Assembly (NCBI GenBank): GCA_035450685.1
Contig: DAOTNF010000022.1
Coordinates: 1-42,973, forward strand
Length of the DNA: 42,973 nt
Direction of reading: 5' to 3'
Source of the DNA: Syntrophosphaera sp035450685
Lineage (GTDB): Bacteria; Cloacimonadota; Cloacimonadia; Cloacimonadales; Cloacimonadaceae
Below, piece by piece: positions 33,801 to 42,599 of the stretch. Numbering within the stretch: position 1 is the first letter of the stretch; every line of letters starts with the position of its first letter. The notes beneath the pieces were generated by a model, which had not been told where the DNA came from, made no database searches, and saw only the letters and a list, made by a program, of their open reading frames with translations. Both the position numbers and the translations under genes were made by a program.

Positions 33801-34498
33801 GCGACCCACTGGGCTGCTGCCGCTATAGCCGCGGTTTCCGCTCTGGTGATCAGGCTACCCAGGGTTATCGACCGCAAACCTGTAAAAAGCCCATACTCAG
33901 CCTCTCCCCAACCCCCTTCCGGACCGATCAGGAAACAAGGCCTGGCTGAACTGTCCAGCCCCGCCTGCCAGATCCAGACACCATCCCGCCTTTCCGAACA
34001 AAGCACGGGAGTGAAACCCTGCCTGTCAATCTCCCGCAAAGCCTCCTCCAGATTCAGAACGGGATTCACCCCGGGCAGCCAGGGATTATCGCATTGCTTG
34101 ACCGCCGCCAGCGCCAACCTCGCAAAGCGTTCAACCGTGTTTGAACCGCCCTGGCGCACCGAATACTGGGTTTGCATGGGAAAGAATTTTGTGGCCCCTA
34201 ACTCTGTACACTTTTCCACCAGCAGTTCATCATGCCTGTTTTTGAGCAGGGAAAAGGCAATGGCAAATGGATGCTCTGGCGGCTGAACCTCAGTTGTCTC
34301 CAGGATTTTCAAACACGCTGCCCGGCTGGTTATGGACAGCAACTCCGCCCTGGCTAAAAAACCAGCTCCGGAATTCAAAAGGATAGGTTCCTGCTGGCGG
34401 CGTTTCGTCACCTTCAAATGGTGGAACTCCTCATTCTCCAGCCAAATGGTGTCTTCCCTGGCCAGCTTGTTCAATCCGGGAAAGTAGTAGGAAGGCAT
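33764..34498 (-). CDS. rsmE: 16S rRNA m3U1498 methyltransferase
   Basis: Methylates U1498 of 16S rRNA with SAM; SPOUT fold with a knot at the C terminus. 244 residues, normal length. The N-terminal 'MPSYYFP' and 'FHHLKVTKRR' form the PUA-like part. 'EKCTELGATKFFPMQTQYS', 'LIGPEGGWGEAE' and 'LGSLITRAETAAIAA' form the SAM site; the last usually reads LGxRILRxETA, so Ser-Leu-Ile-Thr is a variation. It is the last gene of the heat-shock operon, 11 bases after dnaJ, without a clear ribosome site. Confidence 0.93.
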   Translation of the reverse strand: MPSYYFPGLNKLAREDTIWLENEEFHHLKVTKRRQQEPILLNSGAGFLARAELLSITSRAACLKILETTEVQPPEHPFAIAFSLLKNRHDELLVEKCTELGATKFFPMQTQYSVRQGGSNTVERFARLALAAVKQCDNPWLPGVNPVLNLEEALREIDRQGFTPVLCSERRDGVWIWQAGLDSSARPCFLIGPEGGWGEAEYGLFTGLRSITLGSLITRAETAAIAAAAQWVAYANQAKTMGTT

Positions 34499-34509
34499 TT
34501 GCTTGCTGT

Positions 34510-35661
34510 TTAGGTAAAGAAATCTCTCAGCTTGTCGCGAAAGCTCTTGCCTGGCTTGAGCACCCTTTTGTTGTCAAATTCGCGGATTTTCTGATACAGC
34601 TCTGTTTCCTCCCGGGACAGCCTGGTGGGGGTAATCACGTTCACCCGCACAATCAGGTCTCCCCTGGAGTATGAATTCAGGCCCTGGATGCCTTGTCCCT
34701 TGAGGCGAAACAGCCTTCCGCTCTGTGTCCCCGCAGGAACCTTCATCTTGGCGTTGCCGCTCAAAGTGGGCACCAGGATTTCATCCCCTAAAACAGCCTG
34801 GGAAACATTGATGGGGAACTCGAGGATTATATTGTTGCCGTCTCTTTCAAACACATCATCCTGCTTTTCGTGGATCAACACCAGAATGTCGCCGTGCGAG
34901 CCTTTGCGGGGGCCGATATTGCCCTGTCCGCGCAGGCGTATATACTGATTCTCTTCCACCCCTGCAGGGATCTTGACCGTGATTTCCTTGACCTTGCCCA
35001 TCCTGCCTTCGCCGTAGCACTTGCTGCATTTGTTTTGGATGATCTTGCCTTCGCCACGGCAGGAAGGACACTCGGAAACGGTCTGCATCTGGCCAAACAA
35101 AGACTGGCGCACAGTGCGCACCTGGCCGGTGCCACGGCATTGGGTACAGGTGTCCACCTTGCCATTGGCGCTGCCACTGCCGTCGCATTTGTCGCAGGCG
35201 TCCTTCACGCTGATCTTTATCTTTTTCTCCGTGCCCAGAGCGATCTCTTGTAAGGTGAGCGACAACTCTATCTGCAGGTCTTCGCCCCGGTTTGAGCTTC
35301 TGCCGCGGCCGCCGCCGAATCCCCCTCCCCCAAACAGGGTGTCGAAGATCGAGCTGAAACCTCCGCCAAACAGGTCACTGATATCATCGAACCGGCTGAA
35401 ATTGCTCCAACTGAAGCCGCCGTTGCCAAACTGCTGGTCGATGCCCGCGTGGCCATATTGATCGTAGATCTGCCTTTTATCTTTGTCGGACAGTACCTCA
35501 TAGGCTTCGGATGCTTCTTTGAACTTCTCTTCAGCCTCTTTGTTATCCGGGTTCTTATCGGGATGAAACTGCATCGCGAGCTTGCGATACGCCTTCTTTA
35601 TCTCTGCTTCATCCGCGGTTTTGGGTACACCCAACACCTCATAATAATCTCTTTTGCTCAT
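34510..35661 (-). CDS. dnaJ: Chaperone DnaJ
   Basis: Co-chaperone that delivers substrates to DnaK and stimulates its ATPase. 383 residues. J domain with 'HPD' in 'MQFHPDKNPD', a Gly/Phe-rich region around 75-120, four zinc-binding CxxCxGxG repeats ('CDKCDGSG', 'CTQCRGTG', 'CPSCRGEG', 'CSKCYGEG'), and the two C-terminal beta domains. The ribosome site is GGAGATTAA before ATG 35661. It follows dnaK after an 82-base gap that contains a hairpin. Confidence 0.97.
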   Translation of the reverse strand: MSKRDYYEVLGVPKTADEAEIKKAYRKLAMQFHPDKNPDNKEAEEKFKEASEAYEVLSDKDKRQIYDQYGHAGIDQQFGNGGFSWSNFSRFDDISDLFGGGFSSIFDTLFGGGGFGGGRGRSSNRGEDLQIELSLTLQEIALGTEKKIKISVKDACDKCDGSGSANGKVDTCTQCRGTGQVRTVRQSLFGQMQTVSECPSCRGEGKIIQNKCSKCYGEGRMGKVKEITVKIPAGVEENQYIRLRGQGNIGPRKGSHGDILVLIHEKQDDVFERDGNNIILEFPINVSQAVLGDEILVPTLSGNAKMKVPAGTQSGRLFRLKGQGIQGLNSYSRGDLIVRVNVITPTRLSREETELYQKIREFDNKRVLKPGKSFRDKLRDFFT

Positions 35662-35689
35662 TTAATCTCCAAAAACCTGATAAAGAAGC

Positions 35690-35723
35690 GGGCGGGCATA
35701 GTCGTTGCAGACTAAGCCTGCCC
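35690..35723 (-). other. Hairpin between dnaK and dnaJ
   Basis: Arms GGGCAGGCTTAGTC/GACTATGCCCGCCC on the minus strand pair over 14 positions with two mismatches and a 6-base loop. No T-run follows, so it is not a standard terminator. It may be an RNA processing or stability element that sets different dnaK and dnaJ levels. Confidence 0.55.
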
Positions 35724-35743
35724 CACTACTTTGAAAACAAGCT

Positions 35744-37708
35744 CTATTTATCGTCCACCACTTCAAAATCGGCGTCGATGGGCTCGTCTTTACCGGATTT
35801 ATCTTCCTGTTGAGTTCCGCTCTGGGCGAAATCTTCCGGATTCACTCCGGCTGCATTGGGATCAAAGCCCTGTCCGCCAGCTTCCTGGCCTTGCTGCGCC
35901 TGCGAGTAGATGATCTCACCCAGGCGTTGCGCTTTTTGAGCCAGTTTTTCCTTGATGGATGCCAGTTCTGAAGCTTCGGTGGCTTTTTCCATTGCTTCTT
36001 TGGCGCTTTTCAGCTCGGCTTCCAGTTCGCTGCGTTCAGTATCTGACAGTTTGTCGCCATACTCTTTCAGGCTCTTTTCGGTTCCAAAGATCAGGCTGTC
36101 CAGTTCGTTTTTGGCAGTGATGAATTCCTGGCGCTTCTTGTCTTCATCGGCGTGCATCTCCGCATCCTTGATCATGCGTTCGATGTCTTCCTTGCTGATG
36201 TTGCCAGCCCGGTCAATGACGATCGACTGCTCTTTGCCGGTGCCTTTGTCCTTGGCTGCCACGTGCAGCAATCCATTAGCGTCAAGATCGAAAGTGACTT
36301 CGATTTGCGGAACTCCGCGGGGCGCGGATGGAATGCCGACCAGATCAAATCTGCCCAGAGATTTATTGTCCTGCGCCATAGGCCGTTCGCCTTGCATGAC
36401 ATTGATCGTAACCGCTGTCTGGTTGTCTGCGGCGGTCGAAAAGATCTGACTCTTTTTGGTGGGTATGGTGGTATTGCGCGGGATCAAGGCCGTCATCACA
36501 CCCCCCAGGGTCTCGATGCCCAGGGTAAGGGGCGTCACGTCGAGCAGCAACACTTCGCTGACGTTGTCATCGCCGGAAAGGATGGCACCCTGGATCGAGG
36601 CTCCGGTCGCCACCACTTCATCCGGATTCAGGCTGCGGTTGGGCTTCTTGCCAAAGAACTTTTCCACGGCATCCTGCACCGCTGGAATGCGGGTGCTTCC
36701 ACCCACCAGCAGCACTTCCTGAATGTCGCCCACGCTCAGTTTGGCGTCGTCCAGGGCTTTCTTGCAGGGTCCAAGGGTGCGTTGCACCAAATCTTCAGTA
36801 AGCCGGTTGAACTCGGCGAGGCTCAGATCAAGGTTCAGGTGTTTGGGTCCGGTGGCGTCTGCCGTAATAAAGGGCAGGTTGATGTTTGAGACCTGGGTTC
36901 CGGAAAGCTCGATCTTGGCCTTTTCAGCCGCTTCTCTCAAGCGCTGCATGGCCATGGGATCGCGGGATAGATCGATGCCTTCCTGCTTTTTGAACTGATC
37001 GAGGATCCAATCTATGACCCGCTTGTCAAAGTCGTCGCCGCCCAGATGGGTGTCGCCGTTTGTGGAAAGCACTTCCACCACTCCCTGGGATATATCCAGG
37101 ATCGAGATGTCAAAGGTGCCTCCACCCAGGTCATACACTGCCACTTTCTGTTCTTTTTTATTTTCCATGCCATAGGCCAGAGCCGCGGCAGTGGGTTCGT
37201 TTATAATCCGCTTCACATCCAGTCCGGCGATCTTGCCGGCGTCTTTGGTGGCCTGGCGCTGGTCATCATTAAAATAAGCCGGCACGGTGATGACGGCTTC
37301 CGTGACAGGCTGTCCCAGATAGGCTTCCGCGGTTTCCTTCATCTTGGTGAGGACCATCGCGGAGATTTCCTGCGGAGTATAGTCTTTGTTTTCGGTGTCG
37401 ATATGCACCGCCGCCTGTCCCTTCAGGCCAGATTTGACTTTGAAGGGAACCTGCTGGATTTCGCTTCCAACCTCGTTGAACGCCCGCCCCATGAAGCGTT
37501 TGATCGAAAACACGGTGTTTACAGGATTGGTGACTGCCTGACGCTTGGCCAGTTGGCCGATCAGACGCTGTCCATCTTTGGTAAACGCCACCACAGACGG
37601 AGTTGTGCGTCCGCCTTCGGCGTTGGTGATCACCACCGGTTTCCCGCCTTCCACAACTGCTACGCAGGAGTTAGTCGTTCCAAGGTCTATTCCAATTATT
37701 TTTCCCAT
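35744..37708 (-). CDS. dnaK: Chaperone DnaK (Hsp70)
   Basis: ATP-dependent cytoplasmic chaperone, 654 residues. Nucleotide-binding domain: 'IGIDLGTTNSCVAVVEGG', 'TVPAYFNDDQRQATKDAG', 'VYDLGGGTFDISILD', 'LVGGSTRIPAVQ'. The linker and substrate domain begin with 'LLLDVTPLTLGIETLGG', followed by a helical lid and a Gln/Gly-rich tail. The final acidic motif 'IDADFEVVDDK' is that of bacterial DnaK. GGAGGAAAA precedes ATG 37708. Confidence 0.98.
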   Translation of the reverse strand: MGKIIGIDLGTTNSCVAVVEGGKPVVITNAEGGRTTPSVVAFTKDGQRLIGQLAKRQAVTNPVNTVFSIKRFMGRAFNEVGSEIQQVPFKVKSGLKGQAAVHIDTENKDYTPQEISAMVLTKMKETAEAYLGQPVTEAVITVPAYFNDDQRQATKDAGKIAGLDVKRIINEPTAAALAYGMENKKEQKVAVYDLGGGTFDISILDISQGVVEVLSTNGDTHLGGDDFDKRVIDWILDQFKKQEGIDLSRDPMAMQRLREAAEKAKIELSGTQVSNINLPFITADATGPKHLNLDLSLAEFNRLTEDLVQRTLGPCKKALDDAKLSVGDIQEVLLVGGSTRIPAVQDAVEKFFGKKPNRSLNPDEVVATGASIQGAILSGDDNVSEVLLLDVTPLTLGIETLGGVMTALIPRNTTIPTKKSQIFSTAADNQTAVTINVMQGERPMAQDNKSLGRFDLVGIPSAPRGVPQIEVTFDLDANGLLHVAAKDKGTGKEQSIVIDRAGNISKEDIERMIKDAEMHADEDKKRQEFITAKNELDSLIFGTEKSLKEYGDKLSDTERSELEAELKSAKEAMEKATEASELASIKEKLAQKAQRLGEIIYSQAQQGQEAGGQGFDPNAAGVNPEDFAQSGTQQEDKSGKDEPIDADFEVVDDK

Positions 37709-37731
37709 TTTTCCTCCATGGTACTTATATC

Positions 37732-38385
37732 TCAGTTTACTTTTATTTCTATTGTTTCAGAACCGTCTCCGCTGGAGCTTTCTTCACTTTCGCTTTCCGG
37801 GTCCGGTTCCTGTTTTTCTTGCTCAATTTTGCCGGAAGATACTGCCACCCTCACCGGGCGCAACACCTTGCCGTTCATCAGGTAACCGTTTTGGATCACG
37901 GCTGCCACAAGGTTTTCCTCATACTCGCTGGGGATGTGTGCCAGGGCATCGTGCAGGGAGGGATCAAACTCCTTTCCCAGGGCATCGATCCTGACAACCC
38001 CTTCTTTTTCCAAAACAGTGCGTAACTGCTGTTCGATCATCTGCACGCCGACCACAAAGCTGTCTGTCTTCTTTTCTTCGCTCACCTGCTGCAAAGCCCG
38101 CTCAAAGTTGTCGGATACGTCGCAGATTTCCAAAGCCAGCTTCTGGGTGGACAGCTTGATCCAATCGCTTTTTTCCTGAATGCTGCGCCGGCGGTAGTTC
38201 TCAAACTCTGCCATGCTGCGCAGGTATTTATCTTTCCATTCGGCGCACTCTTTTTCCAAATCGGCAAGCTTCGTGTCCATCTCTTTCTTTTCCAGTTCAG
38301 ATTCCGGTTCTGCTGTCTGTTCTTTCTGGCACGCCATTTCTTCCGCGTCCATGTTCAGCTTGTCTTTCTTCTTCTTCGTTGACAT
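37732..38385 (-). CDS. grpE: Nucleotide exchange factor GrpE
   Basis: Releases ADP from DnaK. 217 residues: an N-terminal charged coiled coil ('ELEKKEMDTKLADLEKEC'), the conserved 'DKYLRSMAEFENYRRRS' helix, and the beta domain with 'GVQMIEQQLRTVLEKEGV' and 'GKEFDPSLHDAL' followed by 'NGYLMNGKVLRPVRV'. The Ser/Glu-rich tail of about 30 residues is longer than usual. AGGAG precedes ATG 38385. Confidence 0.96.
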   Translation of the reverse strand: MSTKKKKDKLNMDAEEMACQKEQTAEPESELEKKEMDTKLADLEKECAEWKDKYLRSMAEFENYRRRSIQEKSDWIKLSTQKLALEICDVSDNFERALQQVSEEKKTDSFVVGVQMIEQQLRTVLEKEGVVRIDALGKEFDPSLHDALAHIPSEYEENLVAAVIQNGYLMNGKVLRPVRVAVSSGKIEQEKQEPDPESESEESSSGDGSETIEIKVN

Positions 38386-38396
38386 CCTTGTTACTC

Positions 38397-39443
38397 CTAT
38401 TTGACAACCATCATGCCTTTGCGTGTGGTTTCGGTGATGGTCTTGGTGATATCCCTGATCAGGGGAATCAGCTTTCGGTAGTCGGTGCGCAAGGGTGTGA
38501 CCACACCCAGATAGCCGGGTATGCCAAACACTTCATAACGGCCGAAGATCACGCTGAAGGCTGACCACTCCGGAACGTTGAAGTCTTCACCCATCAGGAT
38601 CCTGGCTCCAGCGCCCGCATCCGACTTGCGCATCAGACTCAGCAGGCTGTCCTGCCTTTGGATGAGGTTCATAAAGCTCAGGATCACGTGCTTGGAATCA
38701 AACTCCGGCTGTTCCAGGAAATTGATGCTGCCGTCATAGTTGATATAGAAATCGCTGATATCGATAAAAGCCTTGTGCAGCTCGCGCAGAAACATGCTCA
38801 CCAGGGCGTTGTCCTGATACATGTTTTCCCGCATCTCCACCAGCACTTTGTTGGCAATGTCATAGATGCGCAGTCCTGCCAGTTCGTCATTCAGATAACG
38901 CACCAGTTTCCTGAGCTGGCCTTCGGTGATCTCATAATCGAGCTTCATGACAACCGTCTTGTCCAAGCCGGAATCCAAACTCATCACAAATATATACTTG
39001 CGGTTGCCGATCGAAAACACATCCAGCTTGGCCAGATATCCGTTGGATACTTCTGGTTCGGCCACAAAACTGAGCTGATCCGTCTCCCTCGCCAGCAGTT
39101 GCATGATGTAATGGAGCGCCAGGGGCGTATCTTTGTAATGCTTGATCAGCATCTCGCGCAGCAAGTCCATGCCCCGGAATGTCACCTTGTTGTGCTCGGG
39201 AGCTATCATTTGCAGATATTGCCGGTAGCCCTTGATGGTCGGAATCCTGCCCGCTGAGGTGTGAGGCTGATAGATCAGGTTCTTCTCTTCCAGCTTCATC
39301 AGATCCAGGCGCAGCGTAGCCGAGCTCACCTCCTGCAAATACTTTTCGTTCAGGACGCGAGACGAAACCGGCTCATTGCACAATATGAATTCATCAACAA
39401 GAGCCGTCAGGGTCTGATTGAGTCTGAGCTGATTCTTTTTCAT
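38397..39443 (-). CDS. hrcA: Heat-inducible transcription repressor HrcA
   Basis: Represses heat-shock operons by binding CIRCE. 348 residues. N-terminal winged helix with 'LNQTLTALVDEFILCNEPVS', 'VSSATLRLDLMKLEEKNLI' and 'PHTSAGRIPTIKGYRQYL', the typical HrcA block. The C-terminal part ends with 'GYLGVVTPLRTDYRKLIPLI', as in the family. It is the first gene of hrcA-grpE-dnaK-dnaJ-rsmE and lies directly behind a CIRCE, so it controls itself. Confidence 0.96.
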   Translation of the reverse strand: MKKNQLRLNQTLTALVDEFILCNEPVSSRVLNEKYLQEVSSATLRLDLMKLEEKNLIYQPHTSAGRIPTIKGYRQYLQMIAPEHNKVTFRGMDLLREMLIKHYKDTPLALHYIMQLLARETDQLSFVAEPEVSNGYLAKLDVFSIGNRKYIFVMSLDSGLDKTVVMKLDYEITEGQLRKLVRYLNDELAGLRIYDIANKVLVEMRENMYQDNALVSMFLRELHKAFIDISDFYINYDGSINFLEQPEFDSKHVILSFMNLIQRQDSLLSLMRKSDAGAGARILMGEDFNVPEWSAFSVIFGRYEVFGIPGYLGVVTPLRTDYRKLIPLIRDITKTITETTRKGMMVVK

Positions 39444-39469
39444 TAATTCATCACCATTGTTGTTTTAAC

Positions 39470-39496
39470 TTAGCGCTCGCACTCCATAAGTGCTAA
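39470..39496 (-). promoter_or_regulatory. CIRCE operator of hrcA
   Basis: On the minus strand: TTAGCACTT, nine bases, GAGCGCTAA. This differs from the consensus TTAGCACTC-N9-GAGTGCTAA at one base in each arm. It lies 27 bases before the hrcA start. Confidence 0.92.
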
Positions 39497-39527
39497 GCTC
39501 AAGGACAAACTAATCGGAATGCGATAA

Positions 39528-39554
39528 TTGTCAATCTAAAAGTGAGAGTGCTAA
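39528..39554 (-). promoter_or_regulatory. Second, half-degenerate CIRCE with embedded -35 box
   Basis: On the minus strand: TTAGCACTC (perfect left arm), nine bases, GATTGACAA (6 of 9 matches to the right arm). The right arm contains TTGACA, a good -35 box, with only a poor -10 (TAGTTT, 16 bases on). Binding here would cover the promoter. Confidence 0.6.
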
Positions 39555-39724
39555 AAAATATTTTCAGGGGATTGGCAGAACTAAGCCGGTATTCGTTCCC
39601 AGACCGTTATAAACCCTCACCCAAACTTCAAATGGCACTCACTTGTAAAAACAGGGATAACGCCTTACACTAATTCGCTTTCATCAAGCTATTATTTGCA
39701 ATTTGTAATTTGACATTCTCTGGT

Positions 39725-40055
39725 AAAGTCCGTGGAATGATGAAATGCTGAAAGAAGCCCCGAAACAAGCGTCAACAAGCTACATACCGTGTCATCCCGG
39801 GCAGACGGGGCCCCTTTGGGGGTGGCTGACCCGGAATCCAGTCTTTTAGAAACAACCAACCCGACACCGAAATAAAGCACACCAAACCACAAAACCGTGT
39901 CATCCCGGGCAAGCGTGCTTGACCCGGGATCCAGTCTTTTAGAAACAAGCGCAAATCCAAACCCCAATAACCCCAATCCGCGGCAATCCGCGCCTTTTAT
40001 CTGCGTCAATCTGCGTGAACCGTCTGACCCGGGATCCAGTCTTTTAAGGCTTCAA
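39725..40055 (+). repeat. Composite repeat cluster upstream of the heat-shock operon
   Basis: Between 39555 and 39724 nothing is recognised. From 39725 come a diverged GTGGAAtg tract, GAAACAAG, two CATCCCGGG...CCCGGGAT modules (39789-39849 and 39898-39944), 'ATCCGCG/ATCTGCG' words (39974-40020) and a final CCCGGGATCCAGTCTTTT (40026-40045). The four-hairpin module is missing. Open frames here are repeat-derived. Confidence 0.8.
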
Positions 40056-40071
40056 ACAACCACCATAAACA

Positions 40072-40150
40072 TCACCTGATAAGGGTAACCTTTTTACTCA
40101 ACGCCCCTATCCCATTGACCTTCAGGTTGAGAATGTAAACACCGCTGGAA
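40072..40150 (-). pseudogene. Out-of-frame remnant of a C-terminal sorting domain
   Basis: In the frame next to that of the beta-helix gene, the minus strand encodes 'CSSGVYILNLKVNGIGALS' followed by KKVTLIR and a stop at 40072-40074. This is the standard last 25 residues of the sorting domain seen at the end of the C25 protein ('ASGIYLYKLELNG'). The preceding 70 or so residues (the NPFNP strand part) are missing, so the cause is an internal deletion rather than a single-base frameshift. Confidence 0.75.
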
Positions 40151-42131
40151 CACTGCCTGCCAGATCGTAAGGAAGCAGGCCAAGGCCCTCCGTGTCCGGA
40201 GTCCCGCCGTTGATGCAGGGTGAGGCGGCGGAAAGGCTGTAATAGAGCGGATCGTTGGTATCATCACCACCCAGAAAGAGGGGGTTGCCAGTGATATTGG
40301 TATCAGAGTAGTTAATTGTACAACCAATCCATGGCCAAATATCGCTATAACCATTCCTGATCAGGTTGTTTTCGAGGGTCAATGTAGTGGGGATACCTGT
40401 CCCATCCATGGGATTGATGGCGATTTCCTTGGACCTGTTGTTATAAAATATGCAGTTGGAGATTGTTACATTCCCATTTACCATCAGAGCTTCGCCGTTA
40501 CCGGTATGCCCGGAAAAGGTGCAATTGGTGATGTTCATCTCCGGATATGTGTGTCCAACTATTAACACACCTCTTTCGTTGCAGTTTATATTCGAAAACA
40601 AACAGTTCCGGAACGTATAATACTGTTGTGATTGGGGATTTAAAACTCCACCAAAACAAATAGCCTGAGCATCATCATCCGCCATTGATAGATTAGTAAA
40701 TATTGAATTCTCTACTGTAAAACTCTGTCCTGCCGATGTCCATATTAAAGGCTTTGCCCACACTTGATTACTGGTATATGTTGATGCTGCGTTTCTGAAA
40801 ACTGAGTTCCGGATTGTTCCGGTGATGTAGCCATCATTGTATAACAGCCCTAATTGATCAGTTGTTATGTCCTCTACAGTAATATTCTCCCATAAGATAT
40901 TAGAAGCTCTTCTTATATTCACCACTGCATAAGAATACGGCTTCAGGTCATGCATCCTGAGGTTTTTCAGTTGCAGTGCTTCTTCCTCAAAGCTCCAGAT
41001 CGCGCAACTGTTGTCCGATCCGGCGGAAGTGATGGACAGATCCTCCAGGCTGGCATTGCTCTGGTAAAAACTGGTAAATACCCGTAATGCGTTGTTAGTT
41101 ACATTGGAATAAAATGGGTCCATTTCACCCACTACCTGAGTATCTTCAATCCCCGCTCCCCTGACCCTTACCCAGCTTTTCAGGGGAATTGGAAACACCT
41201 GCTGGTTGGTAGTTCTGGAATAAGTCCCCGGTAGAATATGCACCGTCTTAGGGTTCGAGCTGTCGGAGGCGACCCTGTAAACTGCCGTTCTGATCGTCTT
41301 GAGGGCTGTCGCGGGACTCAAACCGTCGTTGGCGTCGTCTCCCTCCGGAGACACGTAGAGGTCGTGGTTAATCTCCTGGTGATGGAACGCCTGGGCGTCG
41401 ATGGTCAGTTCAAACTCATTGCCAGAAGTCCTGTAAGCCGCGGCGTAGAAACTGCTGGGATTGGCTACCGTGAACATTTCGAGGGGAATGCTCAGGTCGT
41501 TGTTGATCGAGTTGGCAACAATATCCTGCCCTGCCCCGGCTGTATTGTTGTATATGGAACAGCGGTTAAGCTGATCAAAGGTGATATTGACATCTCCCAT
41601 ATTGCCATTGATATATATACCACCTGCCATTTTGTAAGCATAATTGTTGAATATCCGAACTCCACTCAAGACAGTTGTGCATTTAAAAACAATCATTCCT
41701 GCTCCTTCAACAGATTGATTGCCCGTAATGACACAATTGCTGATAACAGAGGTTGAATACCTGTCGAGCAAAATACCTACTCTGCAATTTGTTATAGTAA
41801 ACCCCCGGACTTTTATATTTCGAACATTCTCATTTACCCTTAATCCCGACGATATCAAACCTCCGTCAATGACTGTACTGGCAATAAAGGAAGAATCTGA
41901 AGTTATCGCTTCCAAACTGAACAAACTAATCGTGTTGCCTCTGATTCGAATATTCTCAGTGTATGTTCCAGGATATACTAAAACAGTATCCCCGGGTGAT
42001 GATGCCGTAACCGCCGTTTGAATGCTTGTATATTGCCCCGCTCCGTTGATATCGACGATTCTTGTTACGGCACGCAGCCCCATGCCCATCAAACACAACA
42101 GCCCGGCTATGATCCATCTATATCTTTGCAT
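40122..42131 (-). CDS. Secreted right-handed beta-helix protein, C-terminally truncated
   Basis: A 669-residue exported protein. The start is ATG 42131 with GGGAG five bases upstream; the frame opens earlier without signal. Residues 1-22 are a signal peptide ('WIIAGLLCLMGMGLRA'). A pectate-lyase-like parallel beta-helix follows ('QYTSIQTAVTASSPGDTVLV', 'VYPGTYTENI', many 'N-x-I/V-x-N-C-x-I/F' rungs). A second helix set begins at 'DLYVSPEGDDANDGLSPATA'. Near the end 'SPCINGGTPDTEGLGLLPYDLAG' would normally run on to a closing 'GAYE' motif and a sorting domain; here the frame goes to 'SVPAVFTFST' and stops. The last part of the sorting domain is found out of frame just downstream (40072-40150). 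It is probably inactive for surface attachment, or wrongly assembled. Confidence 0.82.
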   Translation of the reverse strand: MQRYRWIIAGLLCLMGMGLRAVTRIVDINGAGQYTSIQTAVTASSPGDTVLVYPGTYTENIRIRGNTISLFSLEAITSDSSFIASTVIDGGLISSGLRVNENVRNIKVRGFTITNCRVGILLDRYSTSVISNCVITGNQSVEGAGMIVFKCTTVLSGVRIFNNYAYKMAGGIYINGNMGDVNITFDQLNRCSIYNNTAGAGQDIVANSINNDLSIPLEMFTVANPSSFYAAAYRTSGNEFELTIDAQAFHHQEINHDLYVSPEGDDANDGLSPATALKTIRTAVYRVASDSSNPKTVHILPGTYSRTTNQQVFPIPLKSWVRVRGAGIEDTQVVGEMDPFYSNVTNNALRVFTSFYQSNASLEDLSITSAGSDNSCAIWSFEEEALQLKNLRMHDLKPYSYAVVNIRRASNILWENITVEDITTDQLGLLYNDGYITGTIRNSVFRNAASTYTSNQVWAKPLIWTSAGQSFTVENSIFTNLSMADDDAQAICFGGVLNPQSQQYYTFRNCLFSNINCNERGVLIVGHTYPEMNITNCTFSGHTGNGEALMVNGNVTISNCIFYNNRSKEIAINPMDGTGIPTTLTLENNLIRNGYSDIWPWIGCTINYSDTNITGNPLFLGGDDTNDPLYYSLSAASPCINGGTPDTEGLGLLPYDLAGSVPAVFTFST

Positions 42132-42599
42132 GTCAACTCCCATAAGCGGGGAGGGCATAAAGCTGTGCCCCAGATGCTGGCGCAAGACTCCACCCCTTGT
42201 TTTTACGGCTCTTTGAGGGCATACGGCACTCCTCGTTACTAACAATCTTATTATTGCAAAGCTACTAAGCGCATTTTATCATCTGATAATTACAGGTCAA
42301 GTTCTATTTTCTCTTTGTTGGCATCCGCGGCTGACGCCGTATGATATTCTTTCTTTTGCATTATCACAATTGGCTTACGTTGTGTATGATACTCTTTCGC
42401 CTTCAGATACACAATTTGCTCTCTGTCCGCATGAAGTCCAAGAGCCAACTTGTCTGGAGGCAGTTTGCAGTCTGGTAAGGCTCTTGAACTCCATGCTGGC
42501 TGTGTTTGGAGTTCGAGACGGCAATATAGGTTTCATGCTTATGCAAGTCCTGAAGCCGGCTCGGACTTCAAACATTATTATCAAACACTGGCTCCCAGC
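42132..42599. other. Gene-free stretch
   Basis: Apart from the ribosome site of the beta-helix gene (42137-42141), I see no gene or repeat here. Short frames on both strands have no start signals and no recognisable protein pattern. Confidence 0.5.
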
